Source: Caballeronia novacaledonica (GTDB lineage: Bacteria > Pseudomonadota > Gammaproteobacteria > Burkholderiales > Burkholderiaceae). Taken from it: a stretch of 64,000 nt of DNA. Of the stretch, positions 26,895 through 36,816 are shown piece after piece. The notes beneath the pieces were generated by a model. It did no database searches. It saw nothing but the letters and a program-made list of their open reading frames with translations, and had not been told where the DNA came from. The position numbers and the translations under genes are program-made. Positions within the stretch are counted from its first letter, which is position 1; the number at the start of each line of letters is the position of its first letter. The stretch is from the NCBI RefSeq assembly GCF_900258035.1, contig NZ_OGTP01000011.1, positions 62,001 to 126,000 on the forward strand, in the 5' to 3' direction.

Positions 26895-28091
26895 TCAAGC
26901 CGCTTTCAACACCCCATGCGGATCGATAACAAACTTCCTCGGCGCACCGCCATCAAACTTCCGATATCCATCCGGCGCTTCATCAAGCGAAACGACCGTC
27001 ACATTGACGATATCCGCAATCGGCAAACGGTCCCACAAAATCGCCTGCATCAGATTGCGGTTGTACTTCATCACCGGCGTCTGTCCGGTATGGAACGAGT
27101 GCGACTTCGCCCAGCCGAGACCGAATCGGATGCTCAAACTGCCCTTCCTCGCGGCGGCATCGACCGCGCCGGGATCGTCGGTCACGTAGAGCCCCGGAAT
27201 GCCGATCGCGCCCGCCGCCTTCGTGATCTCCATCAGCGAGTTGAGCACCGTCGCGGGCGCTTCGTGACCGCTGTCGCTTCCGTGGCCGTGCGCCTCGAAG
27301 CCCACGCAATCGACCGCGCAATCCACTTCCGGCTTCCCCAGAATCTGCTCGATCTGCTCGCCGAGCGTCGCATCCTTCGACAGATTGATCGTCTCGAAGC
27401 CCATCGCGCGCGCGTGCGCAAGACGCTCCTCGTTCATGTCGCCGACGATCGTGCACGCCGCACCCAACAGCCGCGCCGATGCCGCCGCCGCCATGCCGAC
27501 CGGACCCGCGCCCGCGATATACACCGTCGAGCCCGGCCCCACGCCCGCCATCACGGCGCCGTGATAACCCGTCGGAAGAATGTCGGAGAGGCAAGTGAGG
27601 TCGCGGATTTTCGACATCGCCTGCGCCTTGTCGGGAAACTTCAGCAGATTGAAATCCGCGTACGGAACCATCACGTATTCCGCCTGGCCGCCGATCCAGC
27701 CGCCCATGTCGACATAGCCATACGCGCCGCCCGCGCGCGACGGATTCACGTTCAGGCACACGCCCGTGTGCTGCGCCTTGCAGGTCGGACAACGGCCGCA
27801 CGCGACGTTGAACGGCACCGACACGAGATCGCCGACCGCGAGCGTCTCCACATCGCGCCCCACTTCGATGACCTCGCCCGTGATCTCATGGCCGAGCACA
27901 AGGCCGACCTGCGCTGTCGTGCGGCCGCGCACCATGTGCTGGTCCGAGCCGCAAATATTGGTGCTGACGACTTTCAGAATGACACCGTGGCCGATGTCGC
28001 GGCCGCGTGGATCGACCATTTTCGGATAGTCGATGGACTGCACTTCGACCTTGCCCTGCCCCAGATAAACGACGCCGCGATTGCTGCTCAT
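26895..28091 (-). CDS. fdhA: Glutathione-independent formaldehyde dehydrogenase
   Basis: 398-aa zinc alcohol-dehydrogenase family enzyme oxidising formaldehyde to formate with NAD and no thiol cofactor. Catalytic zinc residues Cys47 (NICGSD) and His68 (GHE); structural zinc Cys98, 101, 104, 112 (CGRCPTCKAQHTGVC). The large insertion and VYIAGAGPVGMAAA nucleotide-binding loop match Pseudomonas FdhA. It removes formaldehyde released by GbcAB, DgcAB and Sox. It faces away from betI across a 206-bp region holding a CGAC direct repeat and the BetI box. Confidence 0.95.
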   Translation of the reverse strand: MSSNRGVVYLGQGKVEVQSIDYPKMVDPRGRDIGHGVILKVVSTNICGSDQHMVRGRTTAQVGLVLGHEITGEVIEVGRDVETLAVGDLVSVPFNVACGRCPTCKAQHTGVCLNVNPSRAGGAYGYVDMGGWIGGQAEYVMVPYADFNLLKFPDKAQAMSKIRDLTCLSDILPTGYHGAVMAGVGPGSTVYIAGAGPVGMAAAASARLLGAACTIVGDMNEERLAHARAMGFETINLSKDATLGEQIEQILGKPEVDCAVDCVGFEAHGHGSDSGHEAPATVLNSLMEITKAAGAIGIPGLYVTDDPGAVDAAARKGSLSIRFGLGWAKSHSFHTGQTPVMKYNRNLMQAILWDRLPIADIVNVTVVSLDEAPDGYRKFDGGAPRKFVIDPHGVLKAA

Positions 28092-28195
28092 TGATCGTCT
28101 CCATGTCTCGTGGACGGCACGCGCGGTGCATCTCGACGATGACCACGCCCGTGCAACGAGGGTAGCGCTGTCGCCGAAGCGCGACTGTCACTCAA

Positions 28196-28222
28196 TGCGA
28201 CGCGCGTTTGACTGAAACCGAC
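28196..28222 (-). promoter_or_regulatory. Candidate operator, TGCGAC-N15-ACCGAC (site 5)
   Basis: CGAC cores 21 bp apart, central TTGAC. 105 bp upstream of fdhA and 14 bp from the BetI box, so the fdhA-betI gap carries two different operators. Confidence 0.45.
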
Positions 28223-28235
28223 ATCGTCTGTTTTT

Positions 28236-28256
28236 ATTGATTGACCGTTCAATATA
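28236..28256. promoter_or_regulatory. BetI operator
   Basis: Sequence attgattgaccgttcaata(ta) closely matches the known bet operator core (ATTGAACG..TCAAT arrangement). It lies 42 bp before betI, in the expected place for choline-relieved repression of betIBA. Confidence 0.8.
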
Positions 28257-28297
28257 AAAAAACTAGTATCGGCGCAATCCTTCGGTAACGGAACACC

Positions 28298-28885
28298 ATG
28301 CCCAAGCTCGGAATGCGCGAGATCCGCCGCGCGCAACTCATCGACGCCACGCTGCACACCATCGACCAGTCGGGGCTCGCGGGCGCGACGCTCGCCTCGG
28401 TCGCGCAGCGCGCAAGCACGTCGACGGGAATCGTCAGTCACTATTTCGGCGACAAGGACGGCCTGCTCGAAGCCACGATGCGTCATGTGCTGCGCTCGCT
28501 ATGGCAAGGCACGTCGCGCCGGCGCAAGGCCGCGAAGCCCGATCCGCGCTCGAAGCTGCGCGCGGTCGTCGCGGCGAATTTCGACGTCGAACAGGTGAAC
28601 GGACCGGTCATGAAGACGTGGCTCGCGTTCTGGTCCGAAAGCATGCACAAGCCGGAGTTGCGGCGGCTGCAGCGCGTGAACACGCGGCGTCTGCATTCGA
28701 ACCTGTGCGCGGATTTCTCCAGAGCATTGACGAAACCGGCCGCGCGCCGGGCCGCGAGCGGTCTCGCCGCATTGATCGACGGCCTGTGGCTGCGCGGCGC
28801 GCTCGCGGGCGAACCGTTCGATACGAAAGGCGCGCTGCGGCTCGCCTACGACTACATCGACCTCGTGCTGGACGCGCGCGGTTGA
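28298..28885 (+). CDS. betI: Transcriptional repressor BetI
   Basis: 195-aa TetR-family repressor with N-terminal HTH ([30 protein letters not shown]) and a BetI-specific ligand domain ([21 protein letters not shown]). It represses betIBA and is released by choline. A matching operator sits 42 bp upstream. First gene of the betI-betB-betA operon. Confidence 0.96.
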   Translation: MPKLGMREIRRAQLIDATLHTIDQSGLAGATLASVAQRASTSTGIVSHYFGDKDGLLEATMRHVLRSLWQGTSRRRKAAKPDPRSKLRAVVAANFDVEQVNGPVMKTWLAFWSESMHKPELRRLQRVNTRRLHSNLCADFSRALTKPAARRAASGLAALIDGLWLRGALAGEPFDTKGALRLAYDYIDLVLDARG

Positions 28886-28910
28886 GCCAACAATTTTGAA
28901 GGAGCGCGAC

Positions 28911-30380
28911 ATGTCCGCATTCGGAGAGCAACGGCTTTACATCGGCGGCGAATACGTCGATGCGACGAGCGGCGAAACCTTCGACACGCTCGATCCCGCG
29001 ACGGGCGAAACGCTCGCGCGCGTGCAGCAGGCATCGCAGGCGGATGTCGATCGCGCGGTGCGATCGGCGCGTGAAGGCCAGCGCGAATGGGCCGCGATGA
29101 CCGCGATGCAGCGCTCGCGCATCCTGCGCCGCGCGGTCGATCTGCTTCGCGCGCGCAACGACGAACTCGCCGCGATCGAAACGCGCGACACCGGCAAGCC
29201 GATCGCGGAGACGCGCGCCGTCGATATCGTCACGGGCGCGGATGTCATCGAGTATTACGCCGGGCTCGCGACGGCCATCGAAGGCGAGCAGATTCCGCTG
29301 CGCGAATCGTCGTTCGTCTATACGCGGCGCGAACCGCTCGGCGTGTGCGCGGGTATCGGCGCATGGAATTACCCGATTCAGATCGCTTGCTGGAAGTCCG
29401 CGCCCGCGCTCGCCGCAGGCAACGCGATGATCTTCAAGCCGAGCGAAGTCACGCCGTTGACCGCGCTGAAGCTCGCCGAAATCTATACCGAAGCGGGCGT
29501 GCCCGCGGGCGTGTTCAACGTCGTGCAGGGCGATGGCCGCGTCGGCGCCATGCTCGCCGAACATGCGGGCGTCGAGAAGATTTCGTTCACGGGCGGCGTC
29601 GAGACGGGCAAGAAAGTGATGGCGCGCGCGGGCGGCTCGACGCTCAAGGACGTGACGATGGAACTCGGCGGCAAGTCGCCGCTCATCGTGTTCGACGATG
29701 CGAACCTCGAACGCGCCGCCGATATCGCCATGAGCGCGAACTTCTTCAGCTCGGGACAGGTATGCACGAACGGTACGCGCGTGTTCGTGGAGCGCGGTGT
29801 CATCGACCAGTTTGAAGCGTTGATTCTCGCGCGTGTGAAGCGCATTCGCATCGGCGCGCCCGATGATCCCGACACCAACTTCGGGCCGCTCGTGAGCGCG
29901 GCGCAATTGCAGAAGGTGCTCGGCTTCATCGAGAGCGGCAAGCGCGAAGGCGCGCGGCTCGTCGCGGGCGGTACGCGCATGACCGATGGCATTTTCGCTC
30001 GCGGCCAGTATGTCGAGCCGACCGTGTTCGCCGATTGCCGCGACGACATGCGCATCGTGCGCGAGGAAATTTTCGGTCCCGTGATGAGCATTCTCGCGTT
30101 CGATGACGAAAGCGAAGTCATCGCGCGCGCCAACGATACGGACTACGGTCTCGCGGCGGGCGTCGTGACGGAGAACCTGTCGCGTGCGCATCGCGTGATT
30201 CATCGGCTCGAAGCGGGCATCTGCTGGATCAATACGTGGGGCGAATCGCCGGCGGAAATGCCCGTGGGCGGCTACAAGCAATCGGGCATCGGGCGCGAGA
30301 ACGGCATTACTACGTTGCATGCCTATACGCGCGTCAAGTCCGTTCAGGTCGAGCTCGGCCCCTATCAGCCCGTGTTTTAA
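28911..30380 (+). CDS. betB: Betaine aldehyde dehydrogenase BetB
   Basis: 489-aa NAD(P)-dependent aldehyde dehydrogenase converting betaine aldehyde to glycine betaine. Catalytic Glu251 ([10 protein letters not shown]) and Cys285 ([12 protein letters not shown]) are present, along with the ALDH cofactor loop [14 protein letters not shown] 28911 follows AAGGAG by 6 nt. 25 bp after betI, 12 bp before betA. Confidence 0.97.
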   Translation: MSAFGEQRLYIGGEYVDATSGETFDTLDPATGETLARVQQASQADVDRAVRSAREGQREWAAMTAMQRSRILRRAVDLLRARNDELAAIETRDTGKPIAETRAVDIVTGADVIEYYAGLATAIEGEQIPLRESSFVYTRREPLGVCAGIGAWNYPIQIACWKSAPALAAGNAMIFKPSEVTPLTALKLAEIYTEAGVPAGVFNVVQGDGRVGAMLAEHAGVEKISFTGGVETGKKVMARAGGSTLKDVTMELGGKSPLIVFDDANLERAADIAMSANFFSSGQVCTNGTRVFVERGVIDQFEALILARVKRIRIGAPDDPDTNFGPLVSAAQLQKVLGFIESGKREGARLVAGGTRMTDGIFARGQYVEPTVFADCRDDMRIVREEIFGPVMSILAFDDESEVIARANDTDYGLAAGVVTENLSRAHRVIHRLEAGICWINTWGESPAEMPVGGYKQSGIGRENGITTLHAYTRVKSVQVELGPYQPVF

Positions 30381-30392
30381 GGAGCATTCTCG

Positions 30393-32096
30393 ATGAGCGC
30401 GAACGAATACGACTACATCGTCGTCGGCGCGGGATCGGCGGGCAACGTGCTCGCGTCGCGTCTCACCGAAGACGAGGACGTGACCGTGCTGCTGCTCGAA
30501 GCGGGCGGGCCGGACTATCGCTTCGACTTTCGCACGCAAATGCCGGCGGCGCTGGCTTATCCGCTTCAAGGGCGGCGCTATAACTGGGCGTACGAAACCG
30601 AGCCTGAACCGCATATGAACAACCGCCGCATGGAATGCGGGCGCGGCAAGGGGCTCGGCGGATCGTCGCTCATCAACGGCATGTGCTATATCCGCGGCAA
30701 TGCGCTCGACTACGACAACTGGGCGTCGATGCCCGGCCTCGAAGACTGGAGCTACCTCGACTGCCTGCCCTATTTTCGCAAGGCCGAGACGCGCGACGTC
30801 GGCGCGAACGCGTATCACGGCGGCGATGGCCCCGTGCATGTCACGACGAGCAAGCCCGGCAACAATCCGCTTTTCGCCGCGATGGTCGAGGCCGGCGTAC
30901 AGGCGGGCTATCCGCGCACCGAAGATCTGAACGGTTATCAGCAGGAAGGTTTCGGGCCGATGGATCGCACCGTAACAGCGAACGGACGGCGTGCAAGCAC
31001 GGCGCGCGGGTATCTGGATCGCGCGAAACATCGCGAGAATCTCACGATAGTTACGCATGCAACTACCGACCGCGTGTTGTTCTCGGGCAAGCGTGCGATC
31101 GGCGTCGCGTATCTGCAGGGCGGGCAGCGTGTCACGGCGCACGTTCGGCGCGAAGTGCTCGTGTGCGGCGGCGCGATTGCTTCGCCGCAGTTGTTGCAGC
31201 GCTCGGGCGTGGGGCGGCCGGCGTGGCTGAAGGAGCTGGAGATTCCGGTGGTGCACGATCTGCCCGGCGTCGGTGAGAACTTGCAGGATCACCTCGAGAT
31301 GTACATGCAATACGAATGCAGGGAGCCCGTGTCCCTGTATCCGGCGTTGCAGTGGTGGAATCAGCCGGCGATCGGGCTCGAATGGATGCTCAACGGCACG
31401 GGCATCGGCGCGAGCAATCAGTTCGAAGCAGGCGGGTTCATCCGCACGCGCGACGACGATCTCTGGCCGAACATCCAGTATCACTTTCTGCCGGTGGCGA
31501 TCAACTACAACGGATCGAACCCGATCAGGATGCATGGCTTTCAGGCGCATGTCGGATCGATGCGCTCGCTAAGCCGTGGCCGCGTGAAACTCAAGTCGCG
31601 CGATCCGCAAGCGCATCCGGGCATTCTTTTCAACTACATGGCCGATCCACTCGACTGGCGCGAGTTCCGCGATGCGATTCGTATCACGCGCGAGATCATG
31701 CGTCAGCCTGCGCTGGACCGGTATCGGGGACGCGAGCTTCATCCTTCCGACGACCTGCAAAGCGATGCGGAACTCGATGCGTTCGTGCGAGCGAAAGCGG
31801 AGACGGCTTTTCACCCTTCCTGTTCGTGCAAGATGGGCTATGACGATATGGCTGTCGTCGATGGCGAAGGACGCGTGCACGGGATGGAAGGACTGCGCGT
31901 CGTCGATGCGTCGATCATGCCGCAGATCACGACCGGGAATCTCAATGCGCCGACCATCATGATGGCGGAGAAGATTGCGGATCGGATTCGGGGATTGCAG
32001 CCGTTGGAGCGCGTTGCTACGCCCTACTTCGTGGCGCATGGGAAGCGGGCGCGGGGAGGTGGATCGTTGCGGAGGGAGCCGATGGAGAGGGTGTGA
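30393..32096 (+). CDS. betA: Choline dehydrogenase BetA
   Basis: 567-aa GMC-family FAD oxidoreductase oxidising choline to betaine aldehyde. FAD loop [15 protein letters not shown] at the N-terminus, GMC signatures [15 protein letters not shown] and [15 protein letters not shown], and the active-site His in [13 protein letters not shown]. Ends with a basic non-conserved tail ([14 protein letters not shown]). Preceded by an AAGGAG ribosome-binding site. Last gene of the bet operon; convergent with the small gene at 32150. Confidence 0.97.
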   Translation: MSANEYDYIVVGAGSAGNVLASRLTEDEDVTVLLLEAGGPDYRFDFRTQMPAALAYPLQGRRYNWAYETEPEPHMNNRRMECGRGKGLGGSSLINGMCYIRGNALDYDNWASMPGLEDWSYLDCLPYFRKAETRDVGANAYHGGDGPVHVTTSKPGNNPLFAAMVEAGVQAGYPRTEDLNGYQQEGFGPMDRTVTANGRRASTARGYLDRAKHRENLTIVTHATTDRVLFSGKRAIGVAYLQGGQRVTAHVRREVLVCGGAIASPQLLQRSGVGRPAWLKELEIPVVHDLPGVGENLQDHLEMYMQYECREPVSLYPALQWWNQPAIGLEWMLNGTGIGASNQFEAGGFIRTRDDDLWPNIQYHFLPVAINYNGSNPIRMHGFQAHVGSMRSLSRGRVKLKSRDPQAHPGILFNYMADPLDWREFRDAIRITREIMRQPALDRYRGRELHPSDDLQSDAELDAFVRAKAETAFHPSCSCKMGYDDMAVVDGEGRVHGMEGLRVVDASIMPQITTGNLNAPTIMMAEKIADRIRGLQPLERVATPYFVAHGKRARGGGSLRREPMERV

Positions 32097-32149
32097 GGGG
32101 CTTGGTTCTCCCGCCCACGCGGAGCCAGATCACCCTCGCGAAAAATCCA

Positions 32150-32413
32150 TCAACCGCCAAACCGCGCGCGCGCCGCCGCCGCAACCTGCATCAACGCCTC
32201 CACGCTCAGGCGCGCAGCAATCGTCTTCACATACTCATGATGCCGCGCTTCGAGCGGCGCATCGAGATACTGCGCGTGCAGATAGCGAATCAGCGCAATC
32301 CGCCGATGCTTCAGCGCGATGCTCCGATCAAGCAACGCGAGCGCCGCGTCCGCGTCGTGTTTCTTGCACGCACGCTCGGAGAGTCGCGCGGCGGCATCGC
32401 GCGACGCGTTCAT
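32150..32413 (-). CDS. Small unknown protein coupled to folB
   Basis: 87-aa protein, basic and alanine-rich, predicted largely helical (ARLSERACKKHDADAALALL, ALIRYLHAQYLDAPLEARHH). I do not recognise the family. Evidence that it is a gene: its ATG overlaps the folB stop by 4 nt (ATGA), the same junction used between soxG and folB, and it has the codon bias of its neighbours. It is the last gene of the sdaA-sox-folB operon, so it may act on folate or one-carbon metabolism. Confidence 0.68.
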   Translation of the reverse strand: MNASRDAAARLSERACKKHDADAALALLDRSIALKHRRIALIRYLHAQYLDAPLEARHHEYVKTIAARLSVEALMQVAAAARARFGG

Positions 32414-32847
32414 CGCATGGACGCGTGAAAAGCAGCGGCATTCAAGCGCCACGCCTCGAAATCCGCACGCCGCCAGTCGAGTTCGAGCCCCAGCCGCTTC
32501 GTGCCTTCGCGAATCTTCGGCTTGTGCAGCGTGAGCGTGATTGCATCGAGCGCGGGCCATTCCTCGAACGACAGCGCGGCAATCTCCACCGCGAGCGTTT
32601 CCAGCAATCGCGTATGCGCCTTCGCTTCGAGAAAGGCACTCACGCGATTGCACCACGCTTCGTAATCGATGAGACCATCGTCCGATTCATGCGGCATCCC
32701 GCGATAGCGCAGGCTCGCATCGATGCAGACGACTTGCGGCCCTTCATGCTCATGTTCGTACAGGCCGACGCGCGTCTTCACGATCAACTCGTCGACGATC
32801 ACGCGCCAGCCCTGTCCACCCGCTTCGAGCGGTTCGAACGGCTTCAT
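32410..32847 (-). CDS. folB: Dihydroneopterin-aldolase (FolB)-like protein in the sarcosine oxidase operon
   Basis: 145-aa FolB-fold protein: VIVDELIVKTRVGLYEHEHEGPQ is the family N-terminal strand and KIREGTKRLGLEL the C-terminal strand; TLTLHKPKI carries the conserved basic region. Start ATG 32847 (MKPFEPLEAG) overlaps the soxG stop by 4 nt; longer frames starting further upstream run inside soxG. Its place after soxG suggests a link to the folate that accepts the methyl group from sarcosine. It may be a specialised paralogue rather than the housekeeping FolB. Confidence 0.86.
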   Translation of the reverse strand: MKPFEPLEAGGQGWRVIVDELIVKTRVGLYEHEHEGPQVVCIDASLRYRGMPHESDDGLIDYEAWCNRVSAFLEAKAHTRLLETLAVEIAALSFEEWPALDAITLTLHKPKIREGTKRLGLELDWRRADFEAWRLNAAAFHASMR

Positions 32848-33506
32848 GAAAGAAGCGGCTCGGCGGCGTCGAGCATGATCTTCACGAAGTAATCCGCGAA
32901 GCTGCGGCGCACGATCATCTCGAAGCGATCGCCGCCGAGCGGCACGAGCGTGAGAGAGGCCTTGAAATAGTGGCTCTGCGCGCACTGCCCCGCGCCGAAG
33001 ACCTGCGGATGCAGATCGAGCGGACAGCCGCGCGCAAGCACTTCACGCGTCTTCGGGCCGTCGATTTCGAGCATCGTATAACCGCTGCCGATATCCACCG
33101 CCGCCGAGAACTGGCCGACGAACGCCTCGCGCAACTTCGCTTCGAGCGGTGCGGGACGCGACGCATCGTGCGACGCATCCGAACACACGAGCCATTCGTC
33201 GGGGCCGAGCCACAGCATCGTGTAGCCGTTGCCGCGCGCGACGGTGTTCGCCTTCTCCGGCGGCGTGCAGCCGATCACGTTCTGCACTGCCTTCACGAAC
33301 GCCGCATCACGCGTGTCGCCACGCACGTTCACGAGTTCGAGAAACGGCCGCTCCGTCAGACGAAACTTCTTCGGCGAGCCGCTTTGATGCGCCTTCATCA
33401 ACGCATCGGCGCCGACGAGCGGGGACTCCTGCCAGGTGCCCGTGAGGCCTTGCCCGCCGATGGCGCGGTCGACGACCGTCGCGGATGCCTTGATCTCATT
33501 CAACAT
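32844..33506 (-). CDS. soxG: Sarcosine oxidase gamma subunit SoxG
   Basis: 220-aa subunit of heterotetrameric sarcosine oxidase. It shows the family's GCV_T-like fold (LWLGPDEWLVCSD, VDIGSGYTMLEIDGPKTREVL, CPLDLHPQVFGAGQCAQSHY). It has no cofactor of its own; it stabilises the complex near the folate site. Overlaps soxA by 11 nt and folB by 4 nt. Confidence 0.95.
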   Translation of the reverse strand: MLNEIKASATVVDRAIGGQGLTGTWQESPLVGADALMKAHQSGSPKKFRLTERPFLELVNVRGDTRDAAFVKAVQNVIGCTPPEKANTVARGNGYTMLWLGPDEWLVCSDASHDASRPAPLEAKLREAFVGQFSAAVDIGSGYTMLEIDGPKTREVLARGCPLDLHPQVFGAGQCAQSHYFKASLTLVPLGGDRFEMIVRRSFADYFVKIMLDAAEPLLS

Positions 33507-36498
33507 GCTGACGTGCTCCTTCGCTGTCGTAGAACACCGAACTGGTGATCGTTGCGTTGACCCGCTTGCCGTTCGCGAGCGGAATCATGACCGATTCGCC
33601 GATCTTGTCGAGACCGCCCTTCACGACGGCCAGCGCAATCGAGCGCTTCAAAATAGGGCTGTAATAGCTCGACGTGACATGACCGAGCATCGGCGCGGTA
33701 TCGCCCTGAAACGGACCCGCGACGATCTGCGCGCCTTCCGGAAGCACGAACGCGGGATCATCGGTCAGGAGTCCGACGAACTGCTTTCGCCCTTCTTTTG
33801 CCGTATCCGAACGCGTCAGCGAACGCTTGCCGATGAAGTCCTTCGACTTCGCGACCAGCCCGCCCATGCCGAGGTCGTAAGGCGTCATCGAACCGTCCGT
33901 ATCCTGGCCGACGATGATGTAGCCCTTCTCCGCGCGCAGCACGTGCATCGTTTCCGTTCCGTACGGCGTGATGTCGAATTCCGCGCCCGCAACCATGAGC
34001 GCTTCCCACACCGCACGTCCGACATTGGCCGGCACGTTCACTTCATACGCGAGTTCGCCCGAGAAGCTGATGCGCATCACGCGCGCCGACGCGCCCGCCA
34101 CCGTGCCATCGCGATAGCTCATGAACGGGAACGCCGCGTTCGCGAAGTCGATGTCGTGGCACACCTTCTGCAACACCTTGCGGCTGTTCGGGCCGACGAC
34201 CGCGAAGGTCGCCCAATGATCCGTCACCGATGCAAGCCGCACGCGCATGTCGGGCCATTCCGTCTGCAGCCAGCGTTCGAGCCACGTCAGCACGCGCGCC
34301 GCGCCGCCGGTGGTCGTCGTCATCATGTAATGCTGTTCGCCCAGGCGCACCGTGACGCCGTCGTCGAAGATCATGCCGTTTTCGTCGAGCATCAGGCCAT
34401 AGCGGCACTTGCCGATTTCGAGCTTGCTCCACGGATTCGTGTACATCCAGTTCAAGAGCTTGGCGGAGTCCGGGCCCTGAATGTCGATCTTGCCGAGCGT
34501 CGATGCATCGAGAATGCCGACGCTCCGACGCACCGCCAGCGATTCGCGCGCAACCGCCGCGTGCATGTCTTCACCGGCCTTCGGGTAGTACCACGGACGC
34601 TTCCAGTTGCCGACGTCCTCGAACATCGCGCCGTTCTCGACGTGCCATTCGTGAATCGCGGTCTTGCGCACCGGATCGAGAAACTCGCCCAGCTCGCGGC
34701 CCGCGAAGGTGCCGAAAGTGACGGGCGTGTAGTTCGGGCGGAACGTCGTCGTGCCGGTCTCGGGAATCGTCTTGCCGAGCGCCTGCGCGAGAATCGCCAT
34801 GCCGTTGATGTTGCCGAGCTTGCCCTGGTCCGTACCGAAGCCCATCGCCGTATAGCGCTTCACGTGCTCGACGGATTCGAAGCCTTCACGCGCCGCCAGA
34901 TAGATGTCCGCTGCGGACACGTCGTTCTGGAAGTCCACGAACTGCTTCGGGCCGCGCGTCGACATGTCCCGGTCGCCGACGATCCACAGCGGTATCATCG
35001 GGGCTTCGACGATTTCAGCGACCTGCACCGGATTCGGCTTCACGACGATATGACCCGCCGCACGCGCCGCTTCCGCGCCCGCATCGCCGCCGAAACGGAT
35101 GCCGCGCGCCAGCGAGAATTCGCCCGCGCATGCGCCGACGCTGCTTTCGAGCTGCATCGCCTTGCCCGGAACGAAGCACGCCTTTTCTTCGTGCCAGTGC
35201 GCCTTGCCGCCCGATTGCGCGAACAGGTGGAGCACCGGGCTCCAGCCGCCCGACAACGCGACGAGATCGCATTGCAGTTCCGTCTGCTTCTGGCCGACCT
35301 CGCCCTTCGCATACGAAGCCACTTCCACCGACGCGACGCGCAGCTTGCCGCGCGCAACGGTGATCACCGCGTCGTTCATCACGCGCACGCCGTAGCGGCG
35401 CGCCGCCGCGGGCAACGTGCCTTTCGATTCGGCCGGACGCGGATCGACGACGGTCACTTCGGCGCCTGCCGATTTCAGATCGAGCGCGCATTGATACGCG
35501 TCGTCGTTGTTCGTGAAGACGACGGCCCGACGACCGGGCAGCACCGCATAGCGATGCAGATACGTCGACACCGCCGACGCCAGCATGACGCCCGGCAGAT
35601 CGTTGTTGCCGAAAACGATGGGACGCTCGTGCGCGCCGGTCGCGAGCACCACGCGCTTCGCACGCACTTTCCACAGCAGTTCGCGCGTGCCCTTGCGGCG
35701 CGACACGGGCAGATGTTCCGTCAGGCGCTGCGTGATCGTGACGAGGTTGTGATCCTGATAGCCGAACGCCGTGCTGCGCGCGAGGATCTTCACGTCGGGC
35801 ATCTTGCGCAGTTCGGCTTCGATTTTCTGCGCCCATTGCAGCGCGGGCTTGCCGTCGATCTCCGCGCGGCACGACAGGAGCGAGCCGCCGAGTTCGCGCT
35901 GATCGTCGACCAGAATCACGCGCGCGCCCGACAGACCCGCCGCATGCGCAGCCGCGAGACCCGAAGGCCCGCCGCCGACCACGAGCACATCGCAGTGCGC
36001 GAAGCACTTGTCGTAACGATCGGCGTCGAGCTGTTTCGGCGCTTCGCCGAGACCCGCCGCATCGCGGATCACTTCTTCGTACTTCGGCCAGAGTTTGCGC
36101 GGCCACATGAACGTCTTGTAGTAGAAGCCCGCGGGAATGAAGCGCGCGATCTTCTGATTGACCGCCATGCGATCGTTCTCGATGTTCGGCTTCGCGTTCA
36201 CGCTCGCAGCAACGAGACCTTGATACAGCTCGACTTCCGTCGCGCGCGCATTCGGCACCGTGTACGCGCCGGTTTCGAGCTGCACGACTGCATTCGGCTC
36301 TTCCACGCCCGCCGTGACGATCCCGCGCGGACGGTGATACTTCCAGCTACGCGCGACGAAGCGCTCGCCATTCGCGAGCAGCGCGGACGCGAGCGTATCG
36401 CCTTCAAAACCCTGATACGTCTTGCCGTTGAACGTGAAGGTCACGGGAATCGCGCGATTGATGCGCCCGCCCGTGCCGAGTCGGTCTTTCTGGCTCAT
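33496..36498 (-). CDS. soxA: Sarcosine oxidase alpha subunit SoxA
   Basis: 1000-aa subunit with an N-terminal ferredoxin-like domain without an obvious cluster motif (FTFNGKTYQGFEGDTLASALLA), a NAD/FAD-binding domain (VLVVGGGPSGLAAAHAAG near 170), and a C-terminal aminomethyltransferase-like domain from about 620 (RRSVGILDASTLGKIDIQGPDSAK) that binds THF. Sarcosine demethylation yields glycine, H2O2 and methylene-THF or formaldehyde. Length matches the family. Confidence 0.97.
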   Translation of the reverse strand: MSQKDRLGTGGRINRAIPVTFTFNGKTYQGFEGDTLASALLANGERFVARSWKYHRPRGIVTAGVEEPNAVVQLETGAYTVPNARATEVELYQGLVAASVNAKPNIENDRMAVNQKIARFIPAGFYYKTFMWPRKLWPKYEEVIRDAAGLGEAPKQLDADRYDKCFAHCDVLVVGGGPSGLAAAHAAGLSGARVILVDDQRELGGSLLSCRAEIDGKPALQWAQKIEAELRKMPDVKILARSTAFGYQDHNLVTITQRLTEHLPVSRRKGTRELLWKVRAKRVVLATGAHERPIVFGNNDLPGVMLASAVSTYLHRYAVLPGRRAVVFTNNDDAYQCALDLKSAGAEVTVVDPRPAESKGTLPAAARRYGVRVMNDAVITVARGKLRVASVEVASYAKGEVGQKQTELQCDLVALSGGWSPVLHLFAQSGGKAHWHEEKACFVPGKAMQLESSVGACAGEFSLARGIRFGGDAGAEAARAAGHIVVKPNPVQVAEIVEAPMIPLWIVGDRDMSTRGPKQFVDFQNDVSAADIYLAAREGFESVEHVKRYTAMGFGTDQGKLGNINGMAILAQALGKTIPETGTTTFRPNYTPVTFGTFAGRELGEFLDPVRKTAIHEWHVENGAMFEDVGNWKRPWYYPKAGEDMHAAVARESLAVRRSVGILDASTLGKIDIQGPDSAKLLNWMYTNPWSKLEIGKCRYGLMLDENGMIFDDGVTVRLGEQHYMMTTTTGGAARVLTWLERWLQTEWPDMRVRLASVTDHWATFAVVGPNSRKVLQKVCHDIDFANAAFPFMSYRDGTVAGASARVMRISFSGELAYEVNVPANVGRAVWEALMVAGAEFDITPYGTETMHVLRAEKGYIIVGQDTDGSMTPYDLGMGGLVAKSKDFIGKRSLTRSDTAKEGRKQFVGLLTDDPAFVLPEGAQIVAGPFQGDTAPMLGHVTSSYYSPILKRSIALAVVKGGLDKIGESVMIPLANGKRVNATITSSVFYDSEGARQHVE

Positions 36499-36797
36499 TT
36501 CGACGTGCCTCCGTTAGTCGTGTCCATCACAGCCAGAGGACGGTCGAACGTCTCGTAGCCTTGAATCTCGTATGAAACCGTATCGCGCTGCGCCTTGAAC
36601 CAGCGGCGGCATCCTTGCGCGTGCATCCATTGCTCGCGATGCACGCCGCGCGGATTCTTGCGCATGAAGAGGTAGTCGCCCCATTCCTTGTCGGTGAGCT
36701 TTTCCGTGTCGAGCGGACGCGCGATATCCGCTTCGCCGCCGCACGAGAATTCGGTTTCGGCGCGCGGCCCGCACCAGGGGCATTCGATCAGCAACAT
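36495..36797 (-). CDS. soxD: Sarcosine oxidase delta subunit SoxD
   Basis: 100-aa zinc-binding subunit. Zinc ligands likely from ECPWCGPR near the N-terminus plus His and Cys in MHAQGCRRWF. Typical family text includes FMRKNPRGVHREQWMHAQGC and YEIQGYE. Overlaps soxA by 4 nt. Confidence 0.95.
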   Translation of the reverse strand: MLLIECPWCGPRAETEFSCGGEADIARPLDTEKLTDKEWGDYLFMRKNPRGVHREQWMHAQGCRRWFKAQRDTVSYEIQGYETFDRPLAVMDTTNGGTSK

Positions 36798-36816
36798 GTC
36801 TTGTTCCTCGATGCGG

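Noticed and set aside
32656..32985. Longer starts for folB and the 87-aa gene
   Set aside because: These extend into the preceding coding regions; the overlapping ATGA junctions give more natural starts.
33436..36558. Very long open frame antisense to soxA (1040 codons)
   Set aside because: Arg/His-rich translation without any domain; it mirrors soxA, which has full family similarity. Such shadows are common at this GC content.
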